Shown here in pieces: positions 47,058 through 56,247 of a stretch of 64,000 nt of DNA. The notes below the pieces were generated by a model that was given only the letters and a program-made list of their open reading frames with translations, did no database searches and was not told the DNA's origin. The position numbers were made by a program, and so were the translations under genes. Source of the stretch: Bacteroidota bacterium (lineage in GTDB: Bacteria; Bacteroidota; Bacteroidia; 2-12-FULL-35-15); the NCBI GenBank assembly GCA_029237775.1, contig JAQZBR010000004.1, positions 372,001 to 436,000 on the forward strand, in the 5' to 3' direction. Every line of letters begins with the position of its first letter. Position 1 is the first letter of the stretch.

Positions 47058-49325
47058 TCAGGGACGAATTAGCAGTATCGAAAGTTTCTCATTATCTATC
47101 AAGGCTCCTTCACGCTCCAAAGCTTTCCAGCCATCAAAACTCAGGATCATCATACTTGAAGAAGGGAACGCCTCCGGCTTAATGTCCTTTCTTGTGATCA
47201 GAGCAATTGAATTAGGTGAATAGATCTCGATGTTGGTGATTTCCTCCTTAAATTCAGAATTAGATCCGATAATTCCCGAGTAATCTACTATTACAACTTT
47301 CGCATCACTGTTCTTCAGGATCTTCTTTGCATAAAATAAAAGGAAAATATCGCTGATCGTAAAGACGGGGATCATGATCTTATGCAGCTCCGTGAATTCC
47401 CTGTCCACGAAAACACCCACAGGAATGGAACTTTGGAAAATAAAGGCCTTTACGCGTTCATCAATTATAGTTTCCGATTCGATCAAAGTATCTTTTCCCG
47501 CGAAAGTGTTGATAAGCTTTTCCGGATTCAATGCATTCGCAGTAAGCCCTATCAGTCTTCCTAAAAATGAGCCTTGAAAGAGTGATTGACCGGCACCAAC
47601 AAGCATCAAATTGTACTCACCATTATTGGCGCTTGAAAGAATCTCTTCACTTACATCATTTGAGGCTTTATAAACCGTTTCAATATCAAGGCCCAGCCGC
47701 AGAGCCTCCGATTTCACAGGTTTAAAGCTCTCGCGTTCGTATTCAGCCGCATTAAATTTATTTATATCTGCGCTCGGTGTGATATGAAGAGCCGTTATTC
47801 TTGCATTTGAATTTCCTGACAGCAGGCTCGCAATCCGCACCATCTTTTTCCCGCTCTGAGGATTAGCGAAAGAAATCAGAATCCTGAAGCGTTGCTTTAA
47901 TATCTTTGTCTTCTCACTCTCTTCATTCTTTGAATATCTGTTTAGAAGATCTAGAGCCGGGCCTGTCATGAATGTGGTAACCAGCGCCATTATCACCATC
48001 ATGGCAAATACTGTTGGCGTTAATACCCCAAGATCATAGCCAATATTAAGAACGATCAGCTCCATCAATCCTCTCGTGTTCATCAAGGCACCGATGGCAA
48101 TACTGTCTTTCCATGTCTGGCCCACAAACCTTGCTGCCAGCATACTTCCACCAAATTTACCAATCACCGCAATAACAATGATAATACAACATATTATCCA
48201 GCTGTGAGAATCATTTAATAAACCTATTTGCGTACGTAAACCGGAGAAAGCAAAAAACAAAGGCAGTAATAATACAAGAGCCACGTACTCCACTTTTTCA
48301 ATGATGATCCTCCGAAAGCTAAACTTAGGCGGCATGATCACACCTGCGAGGAAAGCCCCGAAAAGTGCATGGATCCCAATGACTTCGGAAGTATAAGAAG
48401 ATATTAAAAACACACCGAAAATAACTGCAACCACATTCAGGCTTAATGTTTCTTTATTGGAATAAACTTGTCCAAGCTTAACAAGAAACGGCTTGATGAT
48501 TTTTAGCATCACCAACACATAAACTGCAGCCATCGCTATCGTAAAAAGTGAACTATAAAAGGATCCTGCTTTAACAATTGCAATAACAGCGGCCAGAATA
48601 CACCATGCTGTAATGTCATCAGCGGCAGCGCAGGTAATGGAAATGGTACCGACTTTCGTTTTTGTCATTCCCCTTTCCTGAATGATCCTGGCCAATACCG
48701 GAAAGGCGGTAATGCTCATGGCAATTCCCATAAATAAGCTGAAGGATAAAAAGTTAATATTATCGGGCGCAAACTCTAAATAAAGAAAATAAGATGCAGC
48801 CATTCCAAGTGCATAAGGAACTATAATGCTGGCATGGCTGATCACAATTGCATCTTTCGCTTTTGTCTTCAAAACCTTCAGATCGAGTTCCATTCCTATC
48901 ACGAACATGAAAAGTAGCAGGCCAACCTGACTCAGGAACTGAAGATTAGACAAAGAAGCTTTCGGAAATAAGAAAGAAGAATATTCCGGAAACCACATCC
49001 CTAAAATAGAGGGGCCTAAAAATATTCCGGCTACCACTTCGCCAATTACTGTTGGTTGCCCGATCTTATTAAAAAGAAAACCGAATGTACGTGCAGTGAT
49101 TATAATGGTTATTATTTGCAACAGTAATATAGCAAACGGATGTGTCACATTGTGACCGAACGCATCTTTCAGCATATCAGTAATACTTCCGCTGCCGGCT
49201 TCGTTCGCGACTGTATGAACTTTTGTGATCTCCAGGGGTTTGCCCACCTGCACGATCCAATACATGAGAGCTAAAAAGCCGCCAATGACGATAACATAAA
49301 AAAGGACGCTTCTGTATTTTGTCAT
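47058..49325 (-). CDS. CPA2-family cation:proton antiporter
   Basis: A 755-residue membrane protein. An N-terminal segment (about 7-27) and a linker precede about twelve helices (about 60-460) of the Kef/NhaS type, with GEVVAGIFLGPSILG, ITAFPVLARII and AADDITAWC (the ion-binding Asp pair). A cytoplasmic C-terminal half (about 480-755) contains universal-stress-like segments (LLVGAGQSLFQGSFLGRL). It probably exchanges Na+ or K+ for protons. Its start overlaps the stop of the upstream gene (ATGA). Confidence 0.9.
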   Translation of the reverse strand: MTKYRSVLFYVIVIGGFLALMYWIVQVGKPLEITKVHTVANEAGSGSITDMLKDAFGHNVTHPFAILLLQIITIIITARTFGFLFNKIGQPTVIGEVVAGIFLGPSILGMWFPEYSSFLFPKASLSNLQFLSQVGLLLFMFVIGMELDLKVLKTKAKDAIVISHASIIVPYALGMAASYFLYLEFAPDNINFLSFSLFMGIAMSITAFPVLARIIQERGMTKTKVGTISITCAAADDITAWCILAAVIAIVKAGSFYSSLFTIAMAAVYVLVMLKIIKPFLVKLGQVYSNKETLSLNVVAVIFGVFLISSYTSEVIGIHALFGAFLAGVIMPPKFSFRRIIIEKVEYVALVLLLPLFFAFSGLRTQIGLLNDSHSWIICCIIIVIAVIGKFGGSMLAARFVGQTWKDSIAIGALMNTRGLMELIVLNIGYDLGVLTPTVFAMMVIMALVTTFMTGPALDLLNRYSKNEESEKTKILKQRFRILISFANPQSGKKMVRIASLLSGNSNARITALHITPSADINKFNAAEYERESFKPVKSEALRLGLDIETVYKASNDVSEEILSSANNGEYNLMLVGAGQSLFQGSFLGRLIGLTANALNPEKLINTFAGKDTLIESETIIDERVKAFIFQSSIPVGVFVDREFTELHKIMIPVFTISDIFLLFYAKKILKNSDAKVVIVDYSGIIGSNSEFKEEITNIEIYSPNSIALITRKDIKPEAFPSSSMMILSFDGWKALEREGALIDNEKLSILLIRP

Positions 49326-49828
49326 TTCATTTCTGTATTAATTTGTTTCTTCTCTTTGAAAGGAAAATAAAATATAAAGCCTGCCAACGTCCGCAGCCCG
49401 CCATTATAAACATTATGAAAATCCTCCATATAGTATGGAGCTACCTCGAAAATCAAACCAGCATTTTGAAAAGGAAAAGGAAACGCCTCCACACCTATCG
49501 GCATTACTCCACCATATTTATTTTCTTTTCCACCGAAATTCCATTCTGTTCTGAAACCCAGGCCCAGATGAAAGCGAACCTTCTCAAGCCTGACAACCTT
49601 ATAGACAGCAGAGACTTCGGTCATAAAGGAGGATTGAGCCTGATTAGAAAAGAAAGCGGCTTTTCCGATCCTCACATCAGCAATCAGACGCGAGTTTTTA
49701 CTGCTCCTGAATCCCAAACCCGTTTCAGAACCAGTCGGGTAGATCCCAATCCCTATTCCAGTTTCTTGGGAAAAAGTAAATGAGCTTAATAAGAAAAAGA
49801 AAAACAGTAAAGTGATCCGGGCCTTCAT
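49322..49828 (-). CDS. Hypothetical outer-membrane beta-barrel-like protein
   Basis: 168 residues: signal peptide (about 1-20, FTFSQ), then alternating polar and hydrophobic strands with many Gly and aromatic residues (GLGFRSS, FHLGLGFRTEWNF, LIFEVAPYYMEDF), as in small outer-membrane barrels. Its stop overlaps the antiporter start by ATGA, so the two genes are translationally coupled. The function is unknown. Confidence 0.72.
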   Translation of the reverse strand: MKARITLLFFFFLLSSFTFSQETGIGIGIYPTGSETGLGFRSSKNSRLIADVRIGKAAFFSNQAQSSFMTEVSAVYKVVRLEKVRFHLGLGFRTEWNFGGKENKYGGVMPIGVEAFPFPFQNAGLIFEVAPYYMEDFHNVYNGGLRTLAGFIFYFPFKEKKQINTEMK

Positions 49829-49915
49829 GGGAGGTTAATTCAGCGCGAAAGTAAAGCGCTTAACACTGCTTTTCAACTCCGTTAAAAGAATATGTAATGA
49901 AAACCCGATAAAATG

Positions 49916-50632
49916 TCACATAACCGGCAAGCGCTCCAGGAAAGCTTTTCGGTAGCCATCACCAAGCACGAGAGTTTTTTGTTTGGACCCGGAATTACTG
50001 GTCCTGAGTATCACCTCATTTGCGGAATGAGCCTGAACGAATTTCATAGAAATTATTTCAGCTTTGTTGATCTGCACAAACCCGGTCTGAGGTAAAAGAG
50101 AAATAAGTTTTTCAATTGTAATGTTCTTTAGCAGCAGAATGCTCGCGTCTTCGAGATAAACAGACTTATCTCTTTTATCCACGTCAGAAGTGGAAACATA
50201 CAGTATATCGTCAACATTTATAATGGTTTTGCCGAGGTTCGTATTCCAGCTGAACTGCTTCTTATCATTGTTTTTTTCAATCAGCTTTCTTGCCTTGTCA
50301 ATCGCTTTAGCCAGTCTGTCCATAACAACCGGTTTTCTTATAAAATCGACCGCATCAAGATCAAAAGCATCCACTGCGTATTCAGGATGGGCTGAAACAA
50401 ATATCACAAATCGTCTTTTTAACTTTCTGGCAACGTCAAGCCCATTGATTCCCGGCATATTCACATCAAGCAAACAAAGATCGAAATTGAGTTCTGCTGC
50501 TTGTGACACAAACTGTTCTGAGGAATCAAAACATTTTACAATCTCAACATCCCCAATCTGCTCACACAACATACGCAAATACGCGAGACCGGGCAGCTCA
50601 TCATCAAGAATGACGCATCTTATCTTTAACAT
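49916..50632 (-). CDS. LytTR-family response regulator
   Basis: A 238-residue regulator: receiver (about 3-118) with Asp in LCLLDVNMPGING and Lys in FIRKPVV, and a LytTR DNA-binding domain (about 140-235: KTIINVDDILYVSTSD, VYLEDASILL, GFVQINKAEIIS). The gene overlaps the upstream kinase gene by 29 bases, so it is a cognate pair. Confidence 0.92.
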   Translation of the reverse strand: MLKIRCVILDDELPGLAYLRMLCEQIGDVEIVKCFDSSEQFVSQAAELNFDLCLLDVNMPGINGLDVARKLKRRFVIFVSAHPEYAVDAFDLDAVDFIRKPVVMDRLAKAIDKARKLIEKNNDKKQFSWNTNLGKTIINVDDILYVSTSDVDKRDKSVYLEDASILLLKNITIEKLISLLPQTGFVQINKAEIISMKFVQAHSANEVILRTSNSGSKQKTLVLGDGYRKAFLERLPVM

Positions 50633-51359
50633 TACGCAATTTAATTTTTAAATGTGCTGTATGGATCTCCGAATCCACCTCATATTTCAGCTGGCAGGCA
50701 TCACCATAAAGGATCTCAAGGCGTTTACGCATATTCTCTTTTCCGATTCCTCCTTTGGAGCTAAAAATAGGTGTCTTATTGATCTTGTTAGATACAATTA
50801 AATCCAACTCATCATCATTAAGTTCAAATATTATAGAAATAAAAGCATCCTTACTTTGAAGGTCGGCATGCTTGAATGCATTTTCAATAAAATAGGCAGA
50901 GATAAGCGGTGCCAGCAATGGCTCTTCATAAAAAGGATTTGCTTCATTAACAATCACTCTTACACGCATATCAAACAATGGACTTAATTTGATCTTATTC
51001 AACTCAATGAAATTCGTGGCGAACTGCAATTCTTCTTTAATACTTGTATGAGAGACATTACTGTCGTAAAGTATGTAATCCAATACGCTTCCAAGTTTTT
51101 CAAGAACCTGATATGTCCTGAAAGCGTATCCCTGAATTGAATTAAGCGTGTTTTTAAATAAATGAGGATTGAGAGTAAACTTGGAGTTTTCAAGCTCAAG
51201 CGCATGAATACGATTCAAAAATTCTTTATTCTCATTCAGCAAGACCTGGTTCTGATGCTCTAAACGTTGCTCTTTATTATAGAGTTTATAGACAAGAAAA
51301 ACACAGATAAGCAGAATTAATACCAGAACCACGAGAACGAAATAGTTTATATTCATCAT
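50604..51359 (-). CDS. LytS-type sensor histidine kinase
   Basis: A 251-residue kinase of the His_kinase (LytS/YehU) type. One N-terminal membrane helix (about 5-27) is followed by a coiled coil, the phospho-acceptor block LNPHLFKNTLNSIQGY, and an HATPase domain with ISAYFIENAFKHA and GGIGKENMRKRLE. There is no extracellular sensor domain. It lies 6 bases after acs and overlaps the LytTR gene. Confidence 0.9.
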   Translation of the reverse strand: MMNINYFVLVVLVLILLICVFLVYKLYNKEQRLEHQNQVLLNENKEFLNRIHALELENSKFTLNPHLFKNTLNSIQGYAFRTYQVLEKLGSVLDYILYDSNVSHTSIKEELQFATNFIELNKIKLSPLFDMRVRVIVNEANPFYEEPLLAPLISAYFIENAFKHADLQSKDAFISIIFELNDDELDLIVSNKINKTPIFSSKGGIGKENMRKRLEILYGDACQLKYEVDSEIHTAHLKIKLRNVKDKMRHS

Positions 51360-51365
51360 GTCCGC

Positions 51366-53270
51366 TTATAAAGCCCCCGCTTTAATTTCTTCTACCACTG
51401 ATGGATCAAGCAAAGTGGACGTGTCACCGAGATTATTCGTTTCCCCTTCAGCAATTTTTCTGAGAATTCTTCTCATGATCTTACCGCTTCGTGTTTTTGG
51501 AAGGCCGCTCACAATCTGGATCTTGTCGGGCTTAGCGATCGGACCTATAACTTTTGTAACTTCAGCAATGATCTCATTTCGGAGGACCGTAAGATCCTTA
51601 TTCTTATTTGTTGAAATAACATATGCATAAATTCCTTGACCCTTAATATCATGCGGATAGCCTACTACAGCAGATTCAACAATATCGATGTGCATATTGA
51701 TCGCGCTTTCCACTTCAGCTGTTCCTATCCGATGACCACTGATATTCATTACATCATCAACTCTTCCGGTGATCCTGTAGTAGCCGTCTTCATCCCTTTT
51801 ACAACCATCCCCGGTAAAATACAGGCCCGGATAGGTAGCGAAATAATTCTGCTTGCATCTGTCATGATCTCCGTAGGTTGTCCTTATTATTGAAGGCCAT
51901 GGAAACTTAATACAAAGATTTCCTTCAACACCATTTCCGGTGAGCTCTTTTCCTTTATCATCGACAAGCATAGGTTGCACTCCTGGTAAAGGTAAAGTTG
52001 CGAAACCCGGTTTTGTTTTTGTAATTCCTGCTAGTGGTGATATCATTATTCCGGCTGTTTCTGTTTGCCACCATGTATCAACGATCGGACATTTTCCTTT
52101 ACCGATATTTATATTATACCAGTTCCAAGCTTCTTCGTTGATCGGTTCACCTACACTGCCTAATACCTTTAGTGAATCTAATTTACACGCATTCACGAAA
52201 TCAAGGCCGAAACATTCAAGTGCCCTGATAGCAGTTGGGGCAGTATAAAATATATTCACGTTATATTTATCGATCACCTGCCAGAAACGGCCGGCATCAG
52301 GGAAAGTAGGAATCCCTTCAAAAATAACGGATGTTGCTCCTGACAGCAGAGGAGCATAAACGATGTATGAATGCCCAGTGATCCAGCCTATATCGGCAGT
52401 ACACCAATAAACCTGCTCAGCTGGATGTTCTGAATCAAACTGAAATACATTCTCGAAAGTATAATGGGTGTAAACCATGTAGCCACCGCAAGTATGTACA
52501 ACACCTTTGGGCTTCCCCGTTGATCCGGATGTGTAAAGAATAAAAAGCATGTCCTCCGCTTTCATCGATTCAGCTTCACATACAGCTGAAGCATTTCTCA
52601 TCTCTTCCTTCCATAAAACATCTCTGCCTTTTTTTAAAATGACAGAAGATCCTGTACGTTCAAAAACGATTACCTTATTTACTGAAGGGCATATTTCAAG
52701 TGCTTCATCAACTACCTCCTTCATGGGGATCACTTTCGAACCGCGGTAAGCCCCATCGCTTGTAATCACCAGCCTACAATCAGAATCTTGAATCCGCCCG
52801 GATAGAGCCGAAGCCGAAAATCCACCGAAAACAACTGAATGTACCGCACCAATTCTGGCACAAGCAAGAACAGCAATTGCTAGCTCGGGAACCATTGGCA
52901 TATAAATGCAGATCCGATCACCCTTTTTAGCCTCATTATTTTTTAATACGTTTGAAAACTTGCAAACCTCCTCATGCAATTCTTTATACGTTAATTGAAC
53001 GCTATGCTCAGAAGGGTCATTCGGCTCCCAGTAATATGCTACCTGATCGCCACGCTCAGCGAGATGCCTGTCGAGACAGTTTTCGGTAATATTTAATTCC
53101 CCGCCATCAAACCATTTGATCTCAGGCTTATTAAAATTCCATTTCAGAACAGAATCCCACTTCTTCCTCCAGATGAAACGCTCAGCCTTCTCTTCCCAGA
53201 AAGCTTCCGGATGTTCAACACTTTTTTTATACTCACTTTCGTATTGTTCTATGGATGTAATGCGCGACAT
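51366..53270 (-). CDS. acs: Acetyl-CoA synthetase (AMP-forming)
   Basis: A 634-residue ligase: acetate plus ATP plus CoA to acetyl-CoA. Adenylate-forming motifs: LYTSGSTGKPKGVVH, DTWWQTETAGIM, YFTGDGCKRDEDGYY, GRVDDVMNISGHRIGT and the acetylation-site Lys in PKTRSGKIMRR. ATG 53270 is chosen because a minus-7 element covers the TTG eight codons upstream. It is the first gene of an acs-LytS-LytTR unit. Confidence 0.96.
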   Translation of the reverse strand: MSRITSIEQYESEYKKSVEHPEAFWEEKAERFIWRKKWDSVLKWNFNKPEIKWFDGGELNITENCLDRHLAERGDQVAYYWEPNDPSEHSVQLTYKELHEEVCKFSNVLKNNEAKKGDRICIYMPMVPELAIAVLACARIGAVHSVVFGGFSASALSGRIQDSDCRLVITSDGAYRGSKVIPMKEVVDEALEICPSVNKVIVFERTGSSVILKKGRDVLWKEEMRNASAVCEAESMKAEDMLFILYTSGSTGKPKGVVHTCGGYMVYTHYTFENVFQFDSEHPAEQVYWCTADIGWITGHSYIVYAPLLSGATSVIFEGIPTFPDAGRFWQVIDKYNVNIFYTAPTAIRALECFGLDFVNACKLDSLKVLGSVGEPINEEAWNWYNINIGKGKCPIVDTWWQTETAGIMISPLAGITKTKPGFATLPLPGVQPMLVDDKGKELTGNGVEGNLCIKFPWPSIIRTTYGDHDRCKQNYFATYPGLYFTGDGCKRDEDGYYRITGRVDDVMNISGHRIGTAEVESAINMHIDIVESAVVGYPHDIKGQGIYAYVISTNKNKDLTVLRNEIIAEVTKVIGPIAKPDKIQIVSGLPKTRSGKIMRRILRKIAEGETNNLGDTSTLLDPSVVEEIKAGAL

Positions 53271-53291
53271 GGTTGCCAGATTGTTTGAACT

Positions 53292-53299
53292 CAAATTTA
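53292..53299 (-). promoter_or_regulatory. Minus-7 element for acs
   Basis: TAAATTTG on the minus strand, a full match to TAnnTTTG, 21 bases before the acs ATG. Confidence 0.6.
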
Positions 53300-53366
53300 C
53301 CGAAATTTTACTACATTTATAAATACCTAACAGGGCTTAACACATATCTTCTAAAATAAACAACAG

Positions 53367-54458
53367 ATGAAAAACTATTCCGGTATCCTATTCGCAATTT
53401 TCTTTTCCGTGATGCTCACTTCGCCTTCATGTAAATGCAAAAAGGATAAACCGGAAGAGAATGCTCCAGTTGTTGAAGAACCCGAAACCATTAATCCGTC
53501 AACAACTGTAAGGGGTTATGGTATATTGGCTCATTTACCAGGGATCTGGAACGGGCCTGTTGTTTCCTCTACCATGCTGGGAAGCTATCCGGAATGGATC
53601 GTGGATTTCCGGCCTGTATCAGCCGCTCAGGTTTCTGCCAAGAACGAGCTTGATTCACTCAACAATATTCTCATGAGTTTCTTCATTGTAAAACATGGAG
53701 GTGAATACAAAATGGCATTCAGAAATGGCGGAGGTTTTGCCGGATCGAACAGGATCGCCTATGCTGTGGTGGATAGCGTTTCAGAATCGCCTAACCAATC
53801 ATTTTACCGGTTTTCTGATTTCAGAGCCGGAAAAAACAGGTTATATACAAATGTGGAATTTAAGACCGACAGCATGATCATCCATGTTTACACCAATGTG
53901 TATAATTCGCTGTCAGCGCCTGTCAGCCATATGATGTGGAGGGCAAAACTTCAGGATGCGAGCTCTGCGTCCAACGCCATTGCTCACTTTTCTTTTCCAC
54001 AAAAGCAAGAGGTGAAGGACTTCTCAACAACATTCGATGCTAAACCGGAAGCGATATATTATGATAACGATCTTGCAAACGATCCATATAATGCAGCTGC
54101 ACAACCATATCTTGGCAAAACAACTATCAACATCAGCTATGATGCAGCGCATACCCCGGACCCCGCAAAGAAAGTTTTTCTCATGATCACCACCCAGTCG
54201 CTTTTCAGCGGATTCAGCTACATTCCTGCCAATTTAAAATACAGATCCCGCTACGTATTCCTTGCAGCAAGTGATACACAGTTCACGTTTGATTATATGC
54301 ACCCCGGAACTTATTACCTGTATTCTTTTTATGATACGAATGGAGATGGTATGTATTCTTCCGGTGACTGGACCTCATCCAATCTTTCAAATTCATTTAC
54401 GTTGGGAGATCGTGGAACACAAACAGCTAACACACAAATCAATTTTACTATTCCTTAA
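53367..54458 (+). CDS. Hypothetical lipoprotein
   Basis: 363 residues with a lipoprotein signal (MLTSPSC, Cys at about 22) followed by a charged linker. The body is beta-rich (GIWNGPVVSSTMLGSYPEW, FRNGGGFAGSNRIAYAVVDS). A C-terminal segment with FYDTNGDGMYSSGDWTS resembles calcium-binding DxNxDG loops in small Ig-like domains. It probably sits on the outer membrane. The function is unknown. Confidence 0.75.
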   Translation: MKNYSGILFAIFFSVMLTSPSCKCKKDKPEENAPVVEEPETINPSTTVRGYGILAHLPGIWNGPVVSSTMLGSYPEWIVDFRPVSAAQVSAKNELDSLNNILMSFFIVKHGGEYKMAFRNGGGFAGSNRIAYAVVDSVSESPNQSFYRFSDFRAGKNRLYTNVEFKTDSMIIHVYTNVYNSLSAPVSHMMWRAKLQDASSASNAIAHFSFPQKQEVKDFSTTFDAKPEAIYYDNDLANDPYNAAAQPYLGKTTINISYDAAHTPDPAKKVFLMITTQSLFSGFSYIPANLKYRSRYVFLAASDTQFTFDYMHPGTYYLYSFYDTNGDGMYSSGDWTSSNLSNSFTLGDRGTQTANTQINFTIP

Positions 54459-54482
54459 GCCATAATATTCTTTCCGGCTTCA

Positions 54483-54704
54483 TTATTTCCGGCTACCCTC
54501 TTTCCATTTCAAAAAACTGAATACTTCATCGGCATCCCATTTTTTGCGCTGTCCAAATAGCGTCCATAGCTTTTCGCGGCTGCCGTGAATTATGTAAGCA
54601 TTTCTTAAAGTTGTATAACACGCCCCGCAACCGTAACACCCATCTTTGTAGCCTAATAAATCTCGAAAACTAAAAGATGAAAAAATTAATACTATTGTCT
54701 GCAC
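54483..54704 (-). CDS. Possible small Cys-rich protein
   Basis: A 73-codon frame in the 218-bp gap before the OmpA gene, overlapping that gene's start on the other strand. The product contains GYKDGCYGCGACYTTLRNAY and then WTLFGQRKKWDADEVFSFL. The C-x2-C-x2-C spacing and natural composition look protein-like, but no promoter or family was recognised, and the N-terminal part is simply antisense to a signal peptide. It may be a remnant or chance. Confidence 0.25.
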   Translation of the reverse strand: MQTIVLIFSSFSFRDLLGYKDGCYGCGACYTTLRNAYIIHGSREKLWTLFGQRKKWDADEVFSFLKWKEGSRK

Positions 54705-56161
54705 TATATGTTATAGGTCATGACGCCTTCTCACAAACAGAAGAAAAAAAATGGAACGTTGGTTTCCATGGCGGAATAACCCAATACAATGGCGACAGAG
54801 GAATGAACTTTTATAGCACAAATCAAATTGCGACTTATGGGTTTGCATCTGTATCTGTTTCACGTTACCTGAATAATCATTTTGACGCTTCCATATTTTT
54901 TACACGTGGGGAAGTGGGCAATACAGAACCGCTTCATTACTGGAGCTCTGACAATGATGCAAATCATTTTCACGTCAGATTGAATACTGTTAACCTTGTG
55001 CTTCGGTTCAACCTGTTAGCTCCAAGATGGGCAGTCCGCCCATATTTATATGCAGGGGTAGGAGGCATTATGCACGAAGGGATTTTCGGATTACGCGAGC
55101 GATATGACTATGCCTTACCTTCTTTTGGAGGCGGACTTAATTTTCGTTTAAATAAAATTGTTTCCATTCAGCTTGAAGAATCATTTATGTACACTACTGC
55201 GGATGGTATGGACCATACTGAAGGAGGCGGAACAAATGACGGGTATCTTTACCATAAGGCCGGACTTACTTTCAATCTTGGAAAAAAACAGGATGCGGAT
55301 AATGATGGTGTATCGGATAAAAATGACAAATGTTCAAGTACACCTGCAGGTGTAGCCGTTGATAAAACAGGCTGCCCGATTGATCGCGATGGTGACGGCA
55401 CTCCTGATTACCAGGATAACTGCATTGAAATTGCGGGACTTGCCTCTATGAAAGGTTGTCCGGATAAGGATTTTGATGGCATAACTGATAATGAAGATCG
55501 ATGCCCTGAATTAGCTGGATCAATGGAATTAAAAGGTTGTCCGGATGCTGACAAGGATGGTGTGGCTGATATCGATGATAAATGTTCCGGAACTTTAACA
55601 GGCTACAAAGTTGACGGATCGGGTTGTACGCTTGACAATGATAAGGATGGAATTGTAAATGAAGAAGATGCATGTCCGGAATTACCAGGTATACTTGTCT
55701 TTAAAGGTTGTCCTGATACAGATGGCGATGGTGTTTCTGACAACTATGATCGTTGTCCTTCGATAAAAGGAACAATTGATAACAAAGGGTGTCCTGAAGT
55801 TGCTAAAGAAGACATTGTTAAGATCACATTGATTGCAAGTAAGATCTATTTTGAAACAGGTAGTGATAAACTTAAATTAATTTCCAATTCACAACTTGAT
55901 GACCTTGTGGTGATCCTTAATAAATATGAAGGTATAACTTTGACTATCGAAGGCCACACAGATAATGTAGGTGATGACAATTACAACCTGGAACTTTCTC
56001 AGAAAAGAACTGTTGCCGTAAAAAGTTACCTGATGTCTAAAGGAATCGCTGAATCACGCTTGAAAGCAATAGGATATGGTGAAACAAAACCGGTTGCAGA
56101 CAATGCGAAAGCAGCAGGAAAAGCCAAGAACAGAAGAGTTGAACTTAAAACCTCTTATTAA
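54677..56161 (+). CDS. OmpA-family protein with TSP type-3 repeats
   Basis: 494 residues: signal peptide (about 1-19, AFSQ), an outer-membrane barrel (about 24-200), then about six thrombospondin type-3 calcium-binding repeats (about 205-375; DADNDGVSDKNDKC and similar, each ending CPDxDxDG), and an OmpA peptidoglycan-binding domain (about 385-490; IYFETGSDKLK, TIEGHTDNVGDDNYNLELSQ, KNRRVEL). It links the outer membrane to peptidoglycan. OmpA proteins of this layout also occur in gliding and type IX secretion systems, but this one cannot be assigned. Confidence 0.92.
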   Translation: MKKLILLSALYVIGHDAFSQTEEKKWNVGFHGGITQYNGDRGMNFYSTNQIATYGFASVSVSRYLNNHFDASIFFTRGEVGNTEPLHYWSSDNDANHFHVRLNTVNLVLRFNLLAPRWAVRPYLYAGVGGIMHEGIFGLRERYDYALPSFGGGLNFRLNKIVSIQLEESFMYTTADGMDHTEGGGTNDGYLYHKAGLTFNLGKKQDADNDGVSDKNDKCSSTPAGVAVDKTGCPIDRDGDGTPDYQDNCIEIAGLASMKGCPDKDFDGITDNEDRCPELAGSMELKGCPDADKDGVADIDDKCSGTLTGYKVDGSGCTLDNDKDGIVNEEDACPELPGILVFKGCPDTDGDGVSDNYDRCPSIKGTIDNKGCPEVAKEDIVKITLIASKIYFETGSDKLKLISNSQLDDLVVILNKYEGITLTIEGHTDNVGDDNYNLELSQKRTVAVKSYLMSKGIAESRLKAIGYGETKPVADNAKAAGKAKNRRVELKTSY

Positions 56162-56178
56162 TCTTATATATTATTAAA

Positions 56179-56212
56179 GAGGCGGCCGGACTAATATCCG
56201 GCCGCCTTTTTA
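56179..56212. terminator. Strong terminator, possibly bidirectional
   Basis: A perfect 10-bp GC-rich stem, AGGCGGCCGG with CCGGCCGCCT, around 8 bases with a T run, 18 bases after the OmpA gene and before the convergent proC. Confidence 0.9.
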
Positions 56213-56247
56213 TTTCCATTAGATTCTGCAAATTGTAATGTGATCAC

